From Streptomyces sp. NBC_01408 (GTDB lineage: Bacteria > Actinomycetota > Actinomycetes > Streptomycetales > Streptomycetaceae), in contig NZ_JAPEPJ010000003.1 of the NCBI RefSeq assembly GCF_026340255.1, forward strand, positions 372,001-436,000: DNA of 64,000 bases. The letters are read 5' to 3'. Shown piece by piece: positions 52,765-62,169 of this stretch. Made by a program: the position numbers and the translations under genes. The notes below the pieces were generated by a model. That model did no database searches. It was not told the DNA's origin and saw only the letters and a program-made list of their open reading frames with translations. Within the stretch, counting starts at the first letter, position 1, and every line of letters starts with the position of its first letter.

Positions 52765-53131
52765 CGTCTGCCAGCTCCCGGTCGGCCCTCGGCACGGTGC
52801 CCGATGTCGAGATGATGACCGTTTTCCCGTACGCGCACCATCTGCCGGCGGCCCTACGGCGGGGCCGACATCCAATCCGGGGCCAGACAGACAGCCGGTG
52901 CACCAGGGACGCCCGTCTGGCTTTGTTCACAAGTTCCGGTTCCGGCTCAACTCCTGTGGTGACGGTTCGATGCTCGGTTCATCCGAACACTGAGCGGCGG
53001 GAACCAGCAGGTCAGTGGGTTGGTCCGACGAAATTCACGAGCGCGCAGGGCGCAGCTCCAGAGAGGTTGAGCCAGAACCTGAGAACGGGAGGCACCCCCA
53101 CGCGACGAGGGCCGGGGAAGGCTCGGCGGAG
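52765..53131. other. Intergenic region, no gene seen
   Basis: These 367 bp lie between the DinB gene start and the TSUP permease stop, both on the minus strand. Open frames are present on both strands but lack ribosome sites and streptomycete codon bias. It should contain the DinB promoter near 52765-52850. Confidence 0.4.
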
Positions 53132-53947
53132 TCAGTTGTGACGGGCGAGCTTGACCGCGGAGACGAGCAGGATCACGGCCAGCGCGGGGATGAGGACCAC
53201 GTCCGGGAACACGCCCAGCAGCAGCCCGCCCAGCACCGCGCCGGCGATCGAGCCTGCGGCCATGACCACGGTGAAGCGGCGGTTCGCGCCCAGGACGGCG
53301 AAGCTGCCGTCGCGGCTGTAGCGGGCGAACGCCACCAGCATCGTGGGGAGGGACACCAACAGGGAGAGGCTGCCGGCGCTCTTGATGTCCTCCCCGAACA
53401 GCAGCACGATCGTCGGGATCAGCAGCTCGCCGCCAGCCACGCCCATGATCGCCGCGACAACGCCGATGCCGAACCCGGCCACGACACCGGCAGGCACCTG
53501 CGCCCACAGCGGCAGGTCGAGCGTGCCCAAGGCGGTGGTGTGCGTGACCACCAGGGCGACCGCCATGAGCACCATCAGAACAGCCAGCACCTTGTAGAGG
53601 GTCGAGGAGCGCATCCGCACTGCCCACGATGCTCCGGCCCAGGCACCCAGCAGGCTTCCGGCCAGAAGATTGACCGCGACGGGCCAGCGTGCGGCCACCT
53701 CGGCGGCCGGGACCGCCACCAGCCGGGCGGGCAGCGCGACCAGGACCACGACCAGGCTCATCGCCTTGTTCAGGATGACGGCCGAGAGCGCGGCGAATCC
53801 GAAGAAGCCGATCAGCAGCGGCAGGCGGAACTCCGCACCGCCCAACCCGATCATCCCGCCCAGAACGCCGATGGCCGCTCCCGCACCGAACACCACGGGT
53901 GCCGTGTGCGTCGGGCGGAGGGAGGCGAGGTTCTGGTCAGTGCGCAT
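53132..53947 (-). CDS. TSUP-family permease (TauE/SafE-like)
   Basis: The 271-residue membrane protein shows the two-fold repeat of the TSUP family: GVLGGMIGLGGAEFRLPLLI in the N-terminal half and GVVAAIMGVAGGELLIPTIV in the C-terminal half, with about eight hydrophobic helices. TSUP permeases move sulfite, sulfur-containing organics or related anions. Members appear in arsenic clusters, possibly as organoarsenical or sulfur carriers. ATG 53947. The gene stands alone between DinB and the arsO-like unit. Confidence 0.85.
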   Translation of the reverse strand: MRTDQNLASLRPTHTAPVVFGAGAAIGVLGGMIGLGGAEFRLPLLIGFFGFAALSAVILNKAMSLVVVLVALPARLVAVPAAEVAARWPVAVNLLAGSLLGAWAGASWAVRMRSSTLYKVLAVLMVLMAVALVVTHTTALGTLDLPLWAQVPAGVVAGFGIGVVAAIMGVAGGELLIPTIVLLFGEDIKSAGSLSLLVSLPTMLVAFARYSRDGSFAVLGANRRFTVVMAAGSIAGAVLGGLLLGVFPDVVLIPALAVILLVSAVKLARHN

Positions 53948-54155
53948 GATGGGAATCTTTACTGGTCACGGGCCTGCCTGCTATGACCCGGCCCGACCTT
54001 CAGGGAAAGCCACCGGATACGGGACCAGGACTTGTCAGGACCTCCGAGCACCGAATTCGACCGGGTTACTCGGCCCTGCCCAGCAGACCCGGGCTGTCGA
54101 AACTCGTGAACATCCAGCGCGGGCCGCGGCCAGCGACTGCCTCCCAAACCACTGT

Positions 54156-55259
54156 TCAAGTGCTGTCGGTTCTCGCGTGGACAGAGCCACCCGTCCGAGC
54201 GTCAGGGTTCAGACTCTCCGAGATGTCCCGGGCTGCGTCGCGGGCAGTGCGGCCGACGCCGATCAAGGTGGCGGAGGCGGGGCCGGTCCAGTCGCCGTAG
54301 CCGAGCATGTGTAGCCGCGGTTCGTCGACGGCCCGGGTGCCGACGGTTGCGATGTGGCCACGGGTGCCGCGCAGCCGCAGTGAGGCGAAGTGGGCCAGGG
54401 CGGGGCGGAAGCCGGTGCACCAGATGACCGCGTCCGCTTCAGCGACGGCGCCATCGGCCCACTCGACGCCGGTGGTGGTGAGCCGGGTGAACATCGGCTT
54501 CGCATGCAGGAGCCCGGCGTCGCGGGCGGCACGTACGGGCGGCACAGCCACGATGTCACCGAGGGAGGCCACGCCACCGATGTCGGAGCGGCCGGCATCC
54601 AGCGCTTGGCGGCGGGCGGTACCCGCGTCGAAGAGCGCGCGGCCGTCGATGTCGTCGGCCAGGTAGCGGGGCGGACGTTGGGTGACCCAGGTCAGTTCGG
54701 CCACAGAGGCCAGGTCGGCGGCGATCTGGGCACCGGAGTTGCCGCCGCCGACCACGATCACCCGCTGGCCTGCGAACTCGGCTGGGCTTTTGTACTGCAC
54801 CGTGTGGAGCTGGCGGCCGGAGAACTCCCGGCGACCGGGGACGGCGGGGATGAACGGGCGGGTCCAGGTGCCGGTCGCGCTGATGACCGCGCGAGGCCTC
54901 CAGTCGCCCGAATCGCTCTCGACGCGGAGGAACTCGCCGTCGCGGTGGACGGCGTCGACCCACACGCCGCGCTGGACCGGCAGCTCGTACCGCTTCTCGT
55001 AGTCGGCGAGGTACTCCACGACATGCTGCGCGTCCGGGTACGTCTGGCCGGGCTGGGCGGGCATCAGCCGCCCGGGCAGCGAGGAGTACTGCGCCGGGGA
55101 GAACAGATGGAGGGAGTCCCAGGTGTGCTGCCATGCCCCGCCGGGTGCCGCCCGGGCATCGAGGATGACGTGCTCGACGCCCAGCCGGCGCAGGTGGTAG
55201 CCGGCGGCAAGCCCTGCTTGGCCGCCGCCGATCACCACCACATCCGTGCGCTGCGTCAT
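54156..55259 (-). CDS. arsO: ArsO-like flavin monooxygenase
   Basis: The 367-residue protein has an N-terminal FAD motif (VVVIGGGQAGLAAGYHLRR, residues 7-25) and an NADPH motif (VIVVGGGNSGAQIAADL, about 167-183), with SATGTWTRPF between them as in class B flavin monooxygenases. ArsO proteins of this type occur in streptomycete ars operons next to arsT. The reaction is unproved, probably oxidation of a trivalent or organic arsenical. ATG 55259 overlaps the aquaporin stop by four bases. The downstream 208 bp to the TSUP start hold no gene. Confidence 0.82.
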   Translation of the reverse strand: MTQRTDVVVIGGGQAGLAAGYHLRRLGVEHVILDARAAPGGAWQHTWDSLHLFSPAQYSSLPGRLMPAQPGQTYPDAQHVVEYLADYEKRYELPVQRGVWVDAVHRDGEFLRVESDSGDWRPRAVISATGTWTRPFIPAVPGRREFSGRQLHTVQYKSPAEFAGQRVIVVGGGNSGAQIAADLASVAELTWVTQRPPRYLADDIDGRALFDAGTARRQALDAGRSDIGGVASLGDIVAVPPVRAARDAGLLHAKPMFTRLTTTGVEWADGAVAEADAVIWCTGFRPALAHFASLRLRGTRGHIATVGTRAVDEPRLHMLGYGDWTGPASATLIGVGRTARDAARDISESLNPDARTGGSVHARTDST

Positions 55260-56047
55260 GCCGCGGGCTGCTCCGTGCTGCTCTTGCCGCGCATGAAGAT
55301 GACCGCCACCAGGGCCAGGCCCACCACCGCGCCCACGAGCTGCACGCCGACGAACGCCGGGACCGAGGCGGGGGCGATTCCCGCGAACGTGTCGGTGAAG
55401 GCGCGGCCGATCGTCACCGCCGGGTTCGCGAAGGACGTGGACGAGGTGAACCAGTACGCGGCCCCGATGTACGAGGCGACCGCGACGGGAGCAAAGCGGA
55501 GCCGGTCGGTACGGGCCAGGCCGAAGATCAGCAGGATCAGGCCGGCGGTCGCGACGACCTCACCGAGAAGGAGGTTTCCGGCCGAGCGATCGTGCGTGGA
55601 CCACTTCACCAGCGGCTCGCCGAACATCGCGTCCGCGAGGATCGCCCCTGCGATCGCACCGACAATCTGCGAGGGCACGTAGACAGCCAGCTCGCGGGCG
55701 GTGACTCCGGCGCCGCCGCGGCGGGCGGTCCACCACTCGGCCAGGGTGACGGCCGGGTTGAAGTGCGCACCGGAGACCGGACCGAGAAGGGCGATCAGCA
55801 CGCCGAGGCCGAAGACCGTGGCGGTGGAGTTGGCCAGCAGCTGCAGGGCCACGTCCTGGGTGAGGTCGGTGGCCTGGATGCCGGAGCCGACTACGATCGC
55901 GACCAGGGCCGCGGTGCCGACCAGCTCGGCGGCGGCGCGGGCGATCAGCGGGGTGCGGGGCGGGGTCGCGCCGGGTGCGGGCTGGGGCTCGTCGGCGGCT
56001 ATGTCGCTCTCCGCTGCGGGGGCGGCGACGGGCTCGGTGGCGGTCAA
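55256..56047 (-). CDS. Aquaporin-type arsenite channel (AqpS-like)
   Basis: The 263-residue MIP channel has both NPA motifs (SGAHFNPAVTLAEWW and SFANPAVTIGRAF) and six hydrophobic helices after a Pro/Ala-rich 30-residue N-terminus. In rhizobial and actinobacterial ars operons such aquaglyceroporins (AqpS) let As(III) leave the cell down its gradient after ArsC reduces arsenate. The start is likely TTG 56047 with AGGAG eight bases upstream; no ATG or GTG fits. It is coupled to arsO and lies 35 bp downstream of the second arsR on the same strand. Confidence 0.88.
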   Translation of the reverse strand: MTATEPVAAPAAESDIAADEPQPAPGATPPRTPLIARAAAELVGTAALVAIVVGSGIQATDLTQDVALQLLANSTATVFGLGVLIALLGPVSGAHFNPAVTLAEWWTARRGGAGVTARELAVYVPSQIVGAIAGAILADAMFGEPLVKWSTHDRSAGNLLLGEVVATAGLILLIFGLARTDRLRFAPVAVASYIGAAYWFTSSTSFANPAVTIGRAFTDTFAGIAPASVPAFVGVQLVGAVVGLALVAVIFMRGKSSTEQPAA

Positions 56048-56082
56048 GACGGGTTCTCCTCGGGCAGGTGAGGCAGAGCAGG

Positions 56083-56397
56083 CTACGGGCAGGACCGCTT
56101 GAGGTTCGCTTCGGCGGTGGCACGCGCGGTCTGGGCGAGGTCGGCGAACCGGCCGGCGAGGGCTTCGATGACTTCCGGGCGCAGGCGGTAGTAGATGTAC
56201 CTCCCGCATGGCTCCGTCTCCACGACCCCGGCCTCGCGCAGCACCTTCAGGTGGTTGGAGAGGTTCGTCTGCTTGGCACCCGTCTCTTCCACGAGGTGGG
56301 TGGTGCACAGCGTCTCGCGGGCGAGCAGGGTCACGATCTGGAGCCTGAGCGGGTCGGCCAGAACCCGGATCAGATCAGTGTCGACTGACGTCATCAT
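56083..56397 (-). CDS. arsR: Second ArsR-family repressor
   Basis: The 104-residue winged-helix protein (VLADPLRLQIVTLLARETLC, then GAKQTNLSNHLKVLREAGVV) has a Cys in ETLCTTHL, another in ETEPCGRYIYY and one near the end (KRSCP). This distribution differs from the CVC type upstream and resembles the actinobacterial ArsR with cysteines in other helices. It heads the aquaporin-arsO unit and is divergent from the arsenate reductase genes, so it should control both through the 76 bp between. ATG 56397 or the next codon. Confidence 0.9.
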   Translation of the reverse strand: MMTSVDTDLIRVLADPLRLQIVTLLARETLCTTHLVEETGAKQTNLSNHLKVLREAGVVETEPCGRYIYYRLRPEVIEALAGRFADLAQTARATAEANLKRSCP

Positions 56398-56415
56398 GTG
56401 CTGATACTGTCACAT
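56396..56415. promoter_or_regulatory. Operator-like dyad upstream of the second arsR
   Basis: ATGTG-CTGATACTGT-CACAT overlaps the arsR start and the divergent promoter region of the arsC genes. Its position and symmetry fit an ArsR binding site. The arms are short, so this is a tentative call. Confidence 0.4.
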
Positions 56416-56473
56416 CATCTGGGGCTGACACCAGTCCGAGCTGACCTTATTGGCTCCTTTGAACGGGAACGCC

Positions 56474-57103
56474 ATGTCCACGTCCTCCTCGCCCCTCCTG
56501 CCGGACGAACGCCTGGCCGCGGGGGCTGCCCGTCTCGCCTCCCGGTACGCCGGCCACTTCGCGCCGGAAACCGTGCTGAGCCTGCTCGCCGACTCCTACG
56601 CACGTCTTGCCGAACAGGCACGGATCCGCACGCACCTGGTCGTGCTGGCGGAACGACTGACCTCCGAGCGCCTGGACGCCCTCGCCCACACCCAAGGGCT
56701 GACGAGCGGGCCGACCCGAGTGCTGTTCGTGTGCAGCCAGAACGCCGGCCGCTCCCAGATGGCCGCGGCTCTCCTGGCGCACCGGGCAGGCGAGCGGGTA
56801 ACGGTCTCCTCCGCGGGCACCCACCCCGCCGACGCAGTGGAGCCGCACATCGCTCAGGCCCTCACCGAAGCCGGCGTGGACCTGGCCGACGCCTACCCCA
56901 AGCCGCTGACCCAAGAGGTCGTCCAGGCCGCCGACATCGTGATCACGATGGGCTGCGGCGACGCCTGCCCCGTCATGCCCGGCCGCCGCTACCTCGACTG
57001 GCCCGTCGCCGACCCCGATGGGGCGCCGATCGCCGTCGTTCGCGACATCCGCGACGCCATCGACGCCCACATCACCGAGCTGCTCACCCAGCTCGCCCCC
57101 TGA
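56474..57103 (+). CDS. Arsenate reductase with N-terminal three-helix domain
   Basis: The 209-residue protein joins an N-terminal helical domain of about 75 residues (ETVLSLLADSYARLAEQARI) to a low-molecular-weight-phosphatase-type arsenate reductase. The latter has [15 protein letters not shown] (the CX5R phosphate loop), MGCGDACP with the resolving cysteine, and YLDWPVADP. The family uses thioredoxin or mycothiol as electron donor. The N-terminal domain may be for dimerisation or regulation. ATG 56474 with GGGAACG upstream; an in-frame start at 56450 is less likely. It is followed 47 bp later by a second arsC. Confidence 0.88.
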   Translation: MSTSSSPLLPDERLAAGAARLASRYAGHFAPETVLSLLADSYARLAEQARIRTHLVVLAERLTSERLDALAHTQGLTSGPTRVLFVCSQNAGRSQMAAALLAHRAGERVTVSSAGTHPADAVEPHIAQALTEAGVDLADAYPKPLTQEVVQAADIVITMGCGDACPVMPGRRYLDWPVADPDGAPIAVVRDIRDAIDAHITELLTQLAP

Positions 57104-57150
57104 AGCCCCACCGATCCCCACCGCAGTCGCCTCACCCCAAGGAAGAACAG

Positions 57151-57570
57151 ATGTCCTCCGCTCCTGCCGTCTCCGTCCTGTTCGTCTGCATCCACAACGC
57201 GGGCCGCTCCCAGATGGCGGCCGGGTTCCTGCGCCACCTCGCCGGCGACCGCGTCGAGGTCCGCTCCGCCGGTTCCATGCCTGGCGAGCAGATCAACCCC
57301 TCGGCCGTCGCCGCGATGGCGGAGCTGGGCATCGACATCTCCGACCAGAAGCCGAAGGTCCTCACCCCCGAGGCCGCCCAGGCGTCCGACTACATCATCA
57401 CCATGGGCTGCGGCGACGCCTGCCCGTACTTCCCCGGCAAGACCTACCTCGACTGGCAGCTCGAGGACCCGGCCGGGCAGGGCGTCGAGGCCGTCCGCCC
57501 CATCCGCGACGAGATCAAGGGCCTCATCGAGGGCCTGATCGCCGAGATCGACGCCAAGAAGCAGGCCTGA
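57151..57570 (+). CDS. arsC: Arsenate reductase ArsC, thioredoxin-linked
   Basis: The 139-residue enzyme of the LMW phosphatase/ArsC (S. aureus) type has the catalytic loop [12 protein letters not shown] at the N-terminus, [15 protein letters not shown] with the second redox cysteine, and [12 protein letters not shown]. It reduces arsenate to arsenite, then resolves with thioredoxin. ATG 57151 with GGAAG six bases upstream. The trxB-like gene begins four bases past the stop, and trxA follows, supplying its electrons in one operon. Confidence 0.93.
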   Translation: MSSAPAVSVLFVCIHNAGRSQMAAGFLRHLAGDRVEVRSAGSMPGEQINPSAVAAMAELGIDISDQKPKVLTPEAAQASDYIITMGCGDACPYFPGKTYLDWQLEDPAGQGVEAVRPIRDEIKGLIEGLIAEIDAKKQA

Positions 57571-57574
57571 TCCC

Positions 57575-58540
57575 GTGACCGACGCGACCACCGCGGCCGA
57601 CGCCATACGCAACGTAATCATCATCGGCTCCGGCCCCGCCGGATACACCGCCGCCCTCTACACCGCCCGTGCGCAGCTGAAGCCCCTGCTGTTCGGCAGC
57701 TCGATCTTCGTCGGCGGTTCGCTGACGACGACCACCGAGGTGGAGAACTTCCCAGGCTTCCCGGACGGTGTCGACGGTCCGGACTTGATGGACAACATGC
57801 GCGCCCAGGCTGAGAAGTTCGGCGCCGAAATGATCGACGACGACATCGTCTCCGTCGACCTGACCGGCGCCATCAAGGAAGTCACCGACTCCGAGGGAAC
57901 CGTCCACCGCGCGAAGGCGGTGATCATCGCGACGGGCTCCGGCTACCGCAAGCTCGGCCTCCCGCGCGAGGAGGAACTGTCCGGCCGAGGCGTGTCCTGG
58001 TGCGCCACCTGCGACGGGTTCTTCTTCCGGGACCGCGACATCGTCGTAGTCGGCGGCGGCGACACCGCCATGGAAGAAGCCACCTTCCTCACCCGCTTCG
58101 CCCGCTCCGTCACCATCGTCCACCGCCGCTCGGCCCTGCGTGCCTCCCAGGTCATGCAGAACCGCGCCTTCTCGGACGACAAGATCTCCTTCCTCTTCGA
58201 CAGCGAGATCACCGAGCTGGAGGACAAGGACGGCATGCTGGCCGGCCTCACGGTGCGCAACGTGATCACCGAAGAGACCCAACACCTCGACGTGACCGGC
58301 CTCTTCATCGCCATCGGCCACGACCCGCGCACCGAGCTCTTCACCGAACAGCTCGACCTGGACGCCGAGGGCTACCTCAAGGTGCACTCGCCCTCCACGC
58401 GCACCAGCCTCCCCGGCGTCTTCGCCGCGGGCGACGTCGTCGACCACGCCTACCGCCAGGCCATCACCGCCGCCGGCACCGGCTGCGCCGCCGCCCTCGA
58501 CGCAGAGCGGTACCTCGCCGCCCTCGCCGACGCGCGCTAA
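57575..58540 (+). CDS. arsT: Thioredoxin reductase (ArsT-like)
   Basis: The 321-residue flavoenzyme has the FAD motif [16 protein letters not shown] (about residues 15-30), the redox pair WCATCDGF (about 146-153), the NADPH motif [12 protein letters not shown] (about 163-174) and the C-terminal [14 protein letters not shown]. Together these define a full thioredoxin reductase. GTG start at 57575, four bases after arsC. Its place between arsC and trxA marks it as the arsenic-induced ArsT rather than the housekeeping copy. Confidence 0.92.
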   Translation: MTDATTAADAIRNVIIIGSGPAGYTAALYTARAQLKPLLFGSSIFVGGSLTTTTEVENFPGFPDGVDGPDLMDNMRAQAEKFGAEMIDDDIVSVDLTGAIKEVTDSEGTVHRAKAVIIATGSGYRKLGLPREEELSGRGVSWCATCDGFFFRDRDIVVVGGGDTAMEEATFLTRFARSVTIVHRRSALRASQVMQNRAFSDDKISFLFDSEITELEDKDGMLAGLTVRNVITEETQHLDVTGLFIAIGHDPRTELFTEQLDLDAEGYLKVHSPSTRTSLPGVFAAGDVVDHAYRQAITAAGTGCAAALDAERYLAALADAR

Positions 58541-58570
58541 CCACCGCCACACACGAGAGGAGGCCGCACC

Positions 58571-58897
58571 ATGGCCCTCAAGAGCGTGACCGACGCATCC
58601 TTCATCGAGGACGTCCTCCAGAGCGACCAGCCCGTACTCGTCGACTTCTGGGCCCCCTGGTGCGGCCCCTGCCGCCAGCTGGCCCCCTCGCTGGAGGCCA
58701 TCGCCGCCGAGCACGGCAAGCGGATCAAGATCGTCAAGCTGAACATCGACGAGAACCCGGAGACAGCCGCCGCGTACGGCGTCATGTCCATCCCGACGAT
58801 GAACGTCTTCGTCGGGGGCAGGGTCGCCAAGACCATCGTCGGGGCCAAGCCCAAGGCCGCCATCGAGCGCGAACTGCGCGACCTGCTCAAAGCCTGA
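58571..58897 (+). CDS. trxA: Thioredoxin
   Basis: The 108-residue thioredoxin has the active site WAPWCGPCRQ (about residues 28-37), the cis-proline loop SIPTMNVF and full length. A strong GGAGG lies seven bases before ATG 58571. It completes the NADPH, thioredoxin reductase, thioredoxin, arsenate reductase chain encoded here. A palindromic repeat starts 22 bp after the stop and may end the operon. Confidence 0.95.
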   Translation: MALKSVTDASFIEDVLQSDQPVLVDFWAPWCGPCRQLAPSLEAIAAEHGKRIKIVKLNIDENPETAAAYGVMSIPTMNVFVGGRVAKTIVGAKPKAAIERELRDLLKA

Positions 58898-58905
58898 CCC
58901 GAGGC

Positions 58906-59178
58906 CATTGGCCTGACCGCAAGCTGTGACCAGCATGTGCTGGTCACAGCTTGTGCGTTCTGGGGCGGAGCCACGTCATCCGGGCGGGCCCACAGGTCAG
59001 CACGGAAGCGGAGGCATGATCTGTAGCTCAGCCCCGGCGAACACCAGGCAGCGCTCGCCCTGCGCGAGGTGACACCGGAACGGGGGTGCGGTCACCCATC
59101 AGCGGCCGACACCACACGCCAGGAACCGAAAGCCGCGACGGAGCAGTGAAGTTGGACTGTCAGTGGGGTCTGGTATGT
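58906..59178. repeat. Long palindrome plus conserved flank, copy 2 of a dispersed repeat
   Basis: The palindrome at 58919-58954 (GCAAGCTGTGACCAGCA, TG, near-perfect complement) matches copy 1 at 43065 with a compensatory base-pair change. A 150-bp block ending GTCAGTGGGGTCTGGTATG at about 59176 matches 43106-43254; here 70 bp of extra sequence separate the two parts. It lies directly after trxA, and the stem may serve as a terminator. No gene is seen in 58898-59263. Confidence 0.7.
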
Positions 59179-59263
59179 GACAGGCGGAATCCGCGTCTGC
59201 GCACGGTGTGCCTGGCGCGTTGCCGTGGTCTGCCCGGCTGCAGCGGCCGGTGAGCGGGCGGGG

Positions 59264-61255
59264 TCAGCCGCCGACGTGGATGCCGGGGCGGCGGTCGGGG
59301 TCGGGCTCGTGTTTGCGGATGATCTCGCGGGTGACCGGGGCCGTGTCGCCTCGGCCAAGGAGGAAGTAGCGGACCATGTGGACCAGCGGGCTGCCTTCGG
59401 CCCAGGCGAAGTAGCAGTGCGGCTGGACGCCGGTGGCATCCCGCAGTGCCAGGAGGATGGCGGCGATGGCGTTCGGCGCGGCCGGTGCGGCGGCGCGCAG
59501 GATCCGGTATCCGTCGACCTCGGCACCGTGGACGGTGAGAGTGTCGCTGAAGTCCGAGGGGTCGATCACGTCGATCTCGAGGAAGATGACGTCGGCGGGG
59601 CCGGGGACCGGGTTGACGCCGCGCTGTTCGCGTTCCTTGTCGCTGTACTCGGCGGTGTCGCCGGCCTGACGGCGGTTGGCGATGAGGTTGATGGCGTTGT
59701 CGTGGGCGAGGGTGTCGGTGATGAACCGGCGGGCGTCGGCGTCGAAGACGATGCGGTCGGCGCGCAGCTCGGTCGTGCGTGAGACGCGGGAGATCAGCGA
59801 CACGATGATGATTCCGGCGATGAAGAAGCCGGAGATGACGATGCCGTCGGGCTTGTCGATAATGTTCGCGACCAGGGCGTAGAGCAGGACGGCTGTGAGC
59901 AGGGCGAAGCCGATGGTGGTCGCGCGCCGGCGGTGGCGTGCGACGGAGACGGTGACGGCGAAGGCGCCGGAGACCATCATGGCGAGGATGCCGGTGGCGT
60001 AGGCGCCGGCCTGGTCGTCGACGTCGGCGTCGAAGGCGATCGTGATGAGGATGCACAGGGCGGTGTAGACGATCACGACCGGGCGGACGGCGCGTCCCCA
60101 TTCGGGGGCCATGCCGTAGTCGGGCAGGTAGCGGGGAACGATGTTGACCAGTCCCGCCATGGCGGAGGCGCCGGCGAACCACAGGATCAGGATGGTGCTG
60201 ATGTCGTAGACCGTGCCGAACGCCTCTCCCACATGCTCGTGGGCCAGCCACGCCAGCGCACGGCCGTTGGCGGCGCCACCCGGCTCGAACAGCTCGTGCG
60301 GAATGAGGAGAGTGGTGACGAAACTCGCGGACAGCAGGTAGACGCTCATGATGAGCGCGGCGGTGGTCAGCAGCCTGCGGGTGTTGCGGATCCGCGAGCG
60401 CAGCCGCTGCTCCTCATCCGCCCCCTCGGCGGCGACGAGCGGCATCATGCTCACACCTGTCTCGAAGCCCGACAGGCCCAGCACCAGCAGCGGGAAGGCC
60501 AGCAGCGCCGGGCCCACCAGGTCACCGAAGCCGCCCCCGCCCGCTGCGAGGGCATCGGTCCACGCCGACCAGGCCCCCGGCGTGGTGAACACATGGGCTA
60601 GGCCGATGCCGATGACGACCGCGTTCAGCACGAGGAAGATGGCGACCAAGGGGATGGCCACGCTGACCGCTTCGCTGAACCCCAACAGGAACACCCCGCC
60701 GAGCACCAGCAGCAGCGCCACCGTCAGGGCGACCTCATGGCCGTGCAGCACCGCAGGAAAGAACGGGTTCTCCACCACGTGCACGGAAGCGTCCGCCGTG
60801 GACAGAGTGATCGTGATGATCCACGAGGTGGCCACGAAGCCGAGGAGGACCAGCACGAACAGCTTGCCCCACCAGAACGGCAGCAGGTCCTCCAGCATCG
60901 CCACCGAACCTGCGCCGTGCGGGCTCTCCTTCGCCACCCGCCGGTACATCGGCAGCATCCCCAGCAGCGTCAGCGCCACGATCAGCAGCGTCGCGAGCGG
61001 CGAGACCGCCCCGGCGGCAAGGGCGGCGATCGCCGGGACATAGGCGAGGCTGGAGAAGTAGTCGACGCCGGTCAGGCACATCACCTTCCACCAGGCGTGC
61101 GGGATGGCGTGCCCCTCGTCCGCAGCCGGCCCGACCGGCTGCACCTGGTGCCGCAGCAGCCACCGCGCCAGCCCGCCGGACGGCTGAGCCCGCAGGGCCG
61201 GACTGTCCACCACTTCCGGCACAACCGGACCTTCCATGTCCTTCATGTCCCCCAT
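59264..61255 (-). CDS. APC-superfamily permease
   Basis: The 663-residue membrane protein has about twelve hydrophobic segments, starting with [20 protein letters not shown] in which the unwound TM1 helix resembles APC and Kup transporters, plus a cytoplasmic C-terminal domain of about 170 residues ([20 protein letters not shown]). The substrate is probably an amino acid, but a cation role as in Kup-like proteins is possible. I chose ATG 61255, with GGGAG six bases upstream, over the 61276 start. Confidence 0.82.
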   Translation of the reverse strand: MGDMKDMEGPVVPEVVDSPALRAQPSGGLARWLLRHQVQPVGPAADEGHAIPHAWWKVMCLTGVDYFSSLAYVPAIAALAAGAVSPLATLLIVALTLLGMLPMYRRVAKESPHGAGSVAMLEDLLPFWWGKLFVLVLLGFVATSWIITITLSTADASVHVVENPFFPAVLHGHEVALTVALLLVLGGVFLLGFSEAVSVAIPLVAIFLVLNAVVIGIGLAHVFTTPGAWSAWTDALAAGGGGFGDLVGPALLAFPLLVLGLSGFETGVSMMPLVAAEGADEEQRLRSRIRNTRRLLTTAALIMSVYLLSASFVTTLLIPHELFEPGGAANGRALAWLAHEHVGEAFGTVYDISTILILWFAGASAMAGLVNIVPRYLPDYGMAPEWGRAVRPVVIVYTALCILITIAFDADVDDQAGAYATGILAMMVSGAFAVTVSVARHRRRATTIGFALLTAVLLYALVANIIDKPDGIVISGFFIAGIIIVSLISRVSRTTELRADRIVFDADARRFITDTLAHDNAINLIANRRQAGDTAEYSDKEREQRGVNPVPGPADVIFLEIDVIDPSDFSDTLTVHGAEVDGYRILRAAAPAAPNAIAAILLALRDATGVQPHCYFAWAEGSPLVHMVRYFLLGRGDTAPVTREIIRKHEPDPDRRPGIHVGG

Positions 61256-61315
61256 CACTTTCTCCCACGGCCTCAAGACACCCGTTGACAGCAGCGCACC
61301 GGCGCCACGGCACGA

Positions 61316-61800
61316 TCATCGAGTATGCGACCGGCAGAAGCCGCAACCCACCCCGCACCTGGCCGACGGGACATACGGTGGCGCGGCGGTGCCCGCGGCC
61401 GTGCCGACAATGACGGCCGCGACGAGGTACACCGCCAGTCCGTGGACGTCTGCGAGGCGCTCGACGCGCAGCAAGTGCGGCGGCGGCGTGAAGTAGTAGT
61501 CGGCGAGCAGCCCTGCTACGGCAGCGGCCAGCAACGCGGGAACAAGACCCCGCCCAGGGCGATCACGACGACGGCGAGCAGACAGAGCACCAGGGCAAGG
61601 GCAAGGTCCACGTGCTCGCCCAGGAGAACCAGCAGAGCGGTCAGGGCCGGGAGCGTGATCGCCGCGAGCACGATCGCCGTCCAGAAGCACCGTGTGCCGG
61701 CGGCTCGACTCGGGTGCGGCAGCCGCGGGGCCGAGGCCGACCCGTCCGCCGCAACCCCCACCGCCGCTCCGGTGATGAGAAGTCCCCGCCTGGAAAGGCT
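61316..61800 (-). pseudogene. Decayed DUF4118 (KdpD-type) membrane protein
   Basis: Two minus-strand frames together give a DUF4118 membrane module. The first part is LPALTALLVLLGEHVDLALA followed by a hydrophobic helix. The second, after a frameshift near 61530, is PALLAAAVAGLLADYYFTPP and VHGLAVYLVAAVIVGTAAG up to a stop near 61316. The ATP-binding histidine kinase half expected of KdpD-like sensors is absent. It is a truncated and frameshifted remnant. Confidence 0.65.
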
Positions 61801-61808
61801 CTCGTGCC

Positions 61809-62037
61809 ATGACGAATTCGACGACACGCAAGACTCTGCTCCGCGGGACCGTGGCCACCGCCGCGCTCGCCACCGCCGTATCCCAGGCCCGGGTCGCACA
61901 CGCCGAACGGCGGGGGCGGAGGGCTGGACATCGGCATCCTGCTGTACGACGGCTATAGCCTGTTGGACCCGACCCGCCCCGCGGAGGCGCTGTCCCGGCT
62001 GCCGGGTGCGAACAGCTCAAGCCAGGCAACGCCCTGA
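61809..62037 (+). pseudogene. Truncated DJ-1/PfpI-family gene
   Basis: A signal-like N-terminus (MTNSTTRKTLLRGTVATAAL) is followed in another frame by DIGILLYDGYSLLDPTRPAE and ALSRLPGA, the first strand and loop of secreted or Tat-exported DJ-1/PfpI proteins. The frame then stops. More than three quarters of a normal gene is missing, so this is a remnant. Confidence 0.6.
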
Positions 62038-62169
62038 CGTCCTACGCCGCCTCGCAAGCCGACGCCTGACCGGCCGCGCTCGCGCGAGGCCAGTCAGGCC
62101 ACCGAGACGGATGGCGACGCCCCCGGCGGGCCGGGCCGGACCTCCGGCCAGCCCGTCTCACCCGTCCGA

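Noticed and set aside
57524..58936. 470-codon minus-strand frame antisense to trxB and trxA
   Set aside because: Shadow of two genes with clear redox motifs on the plus strand.
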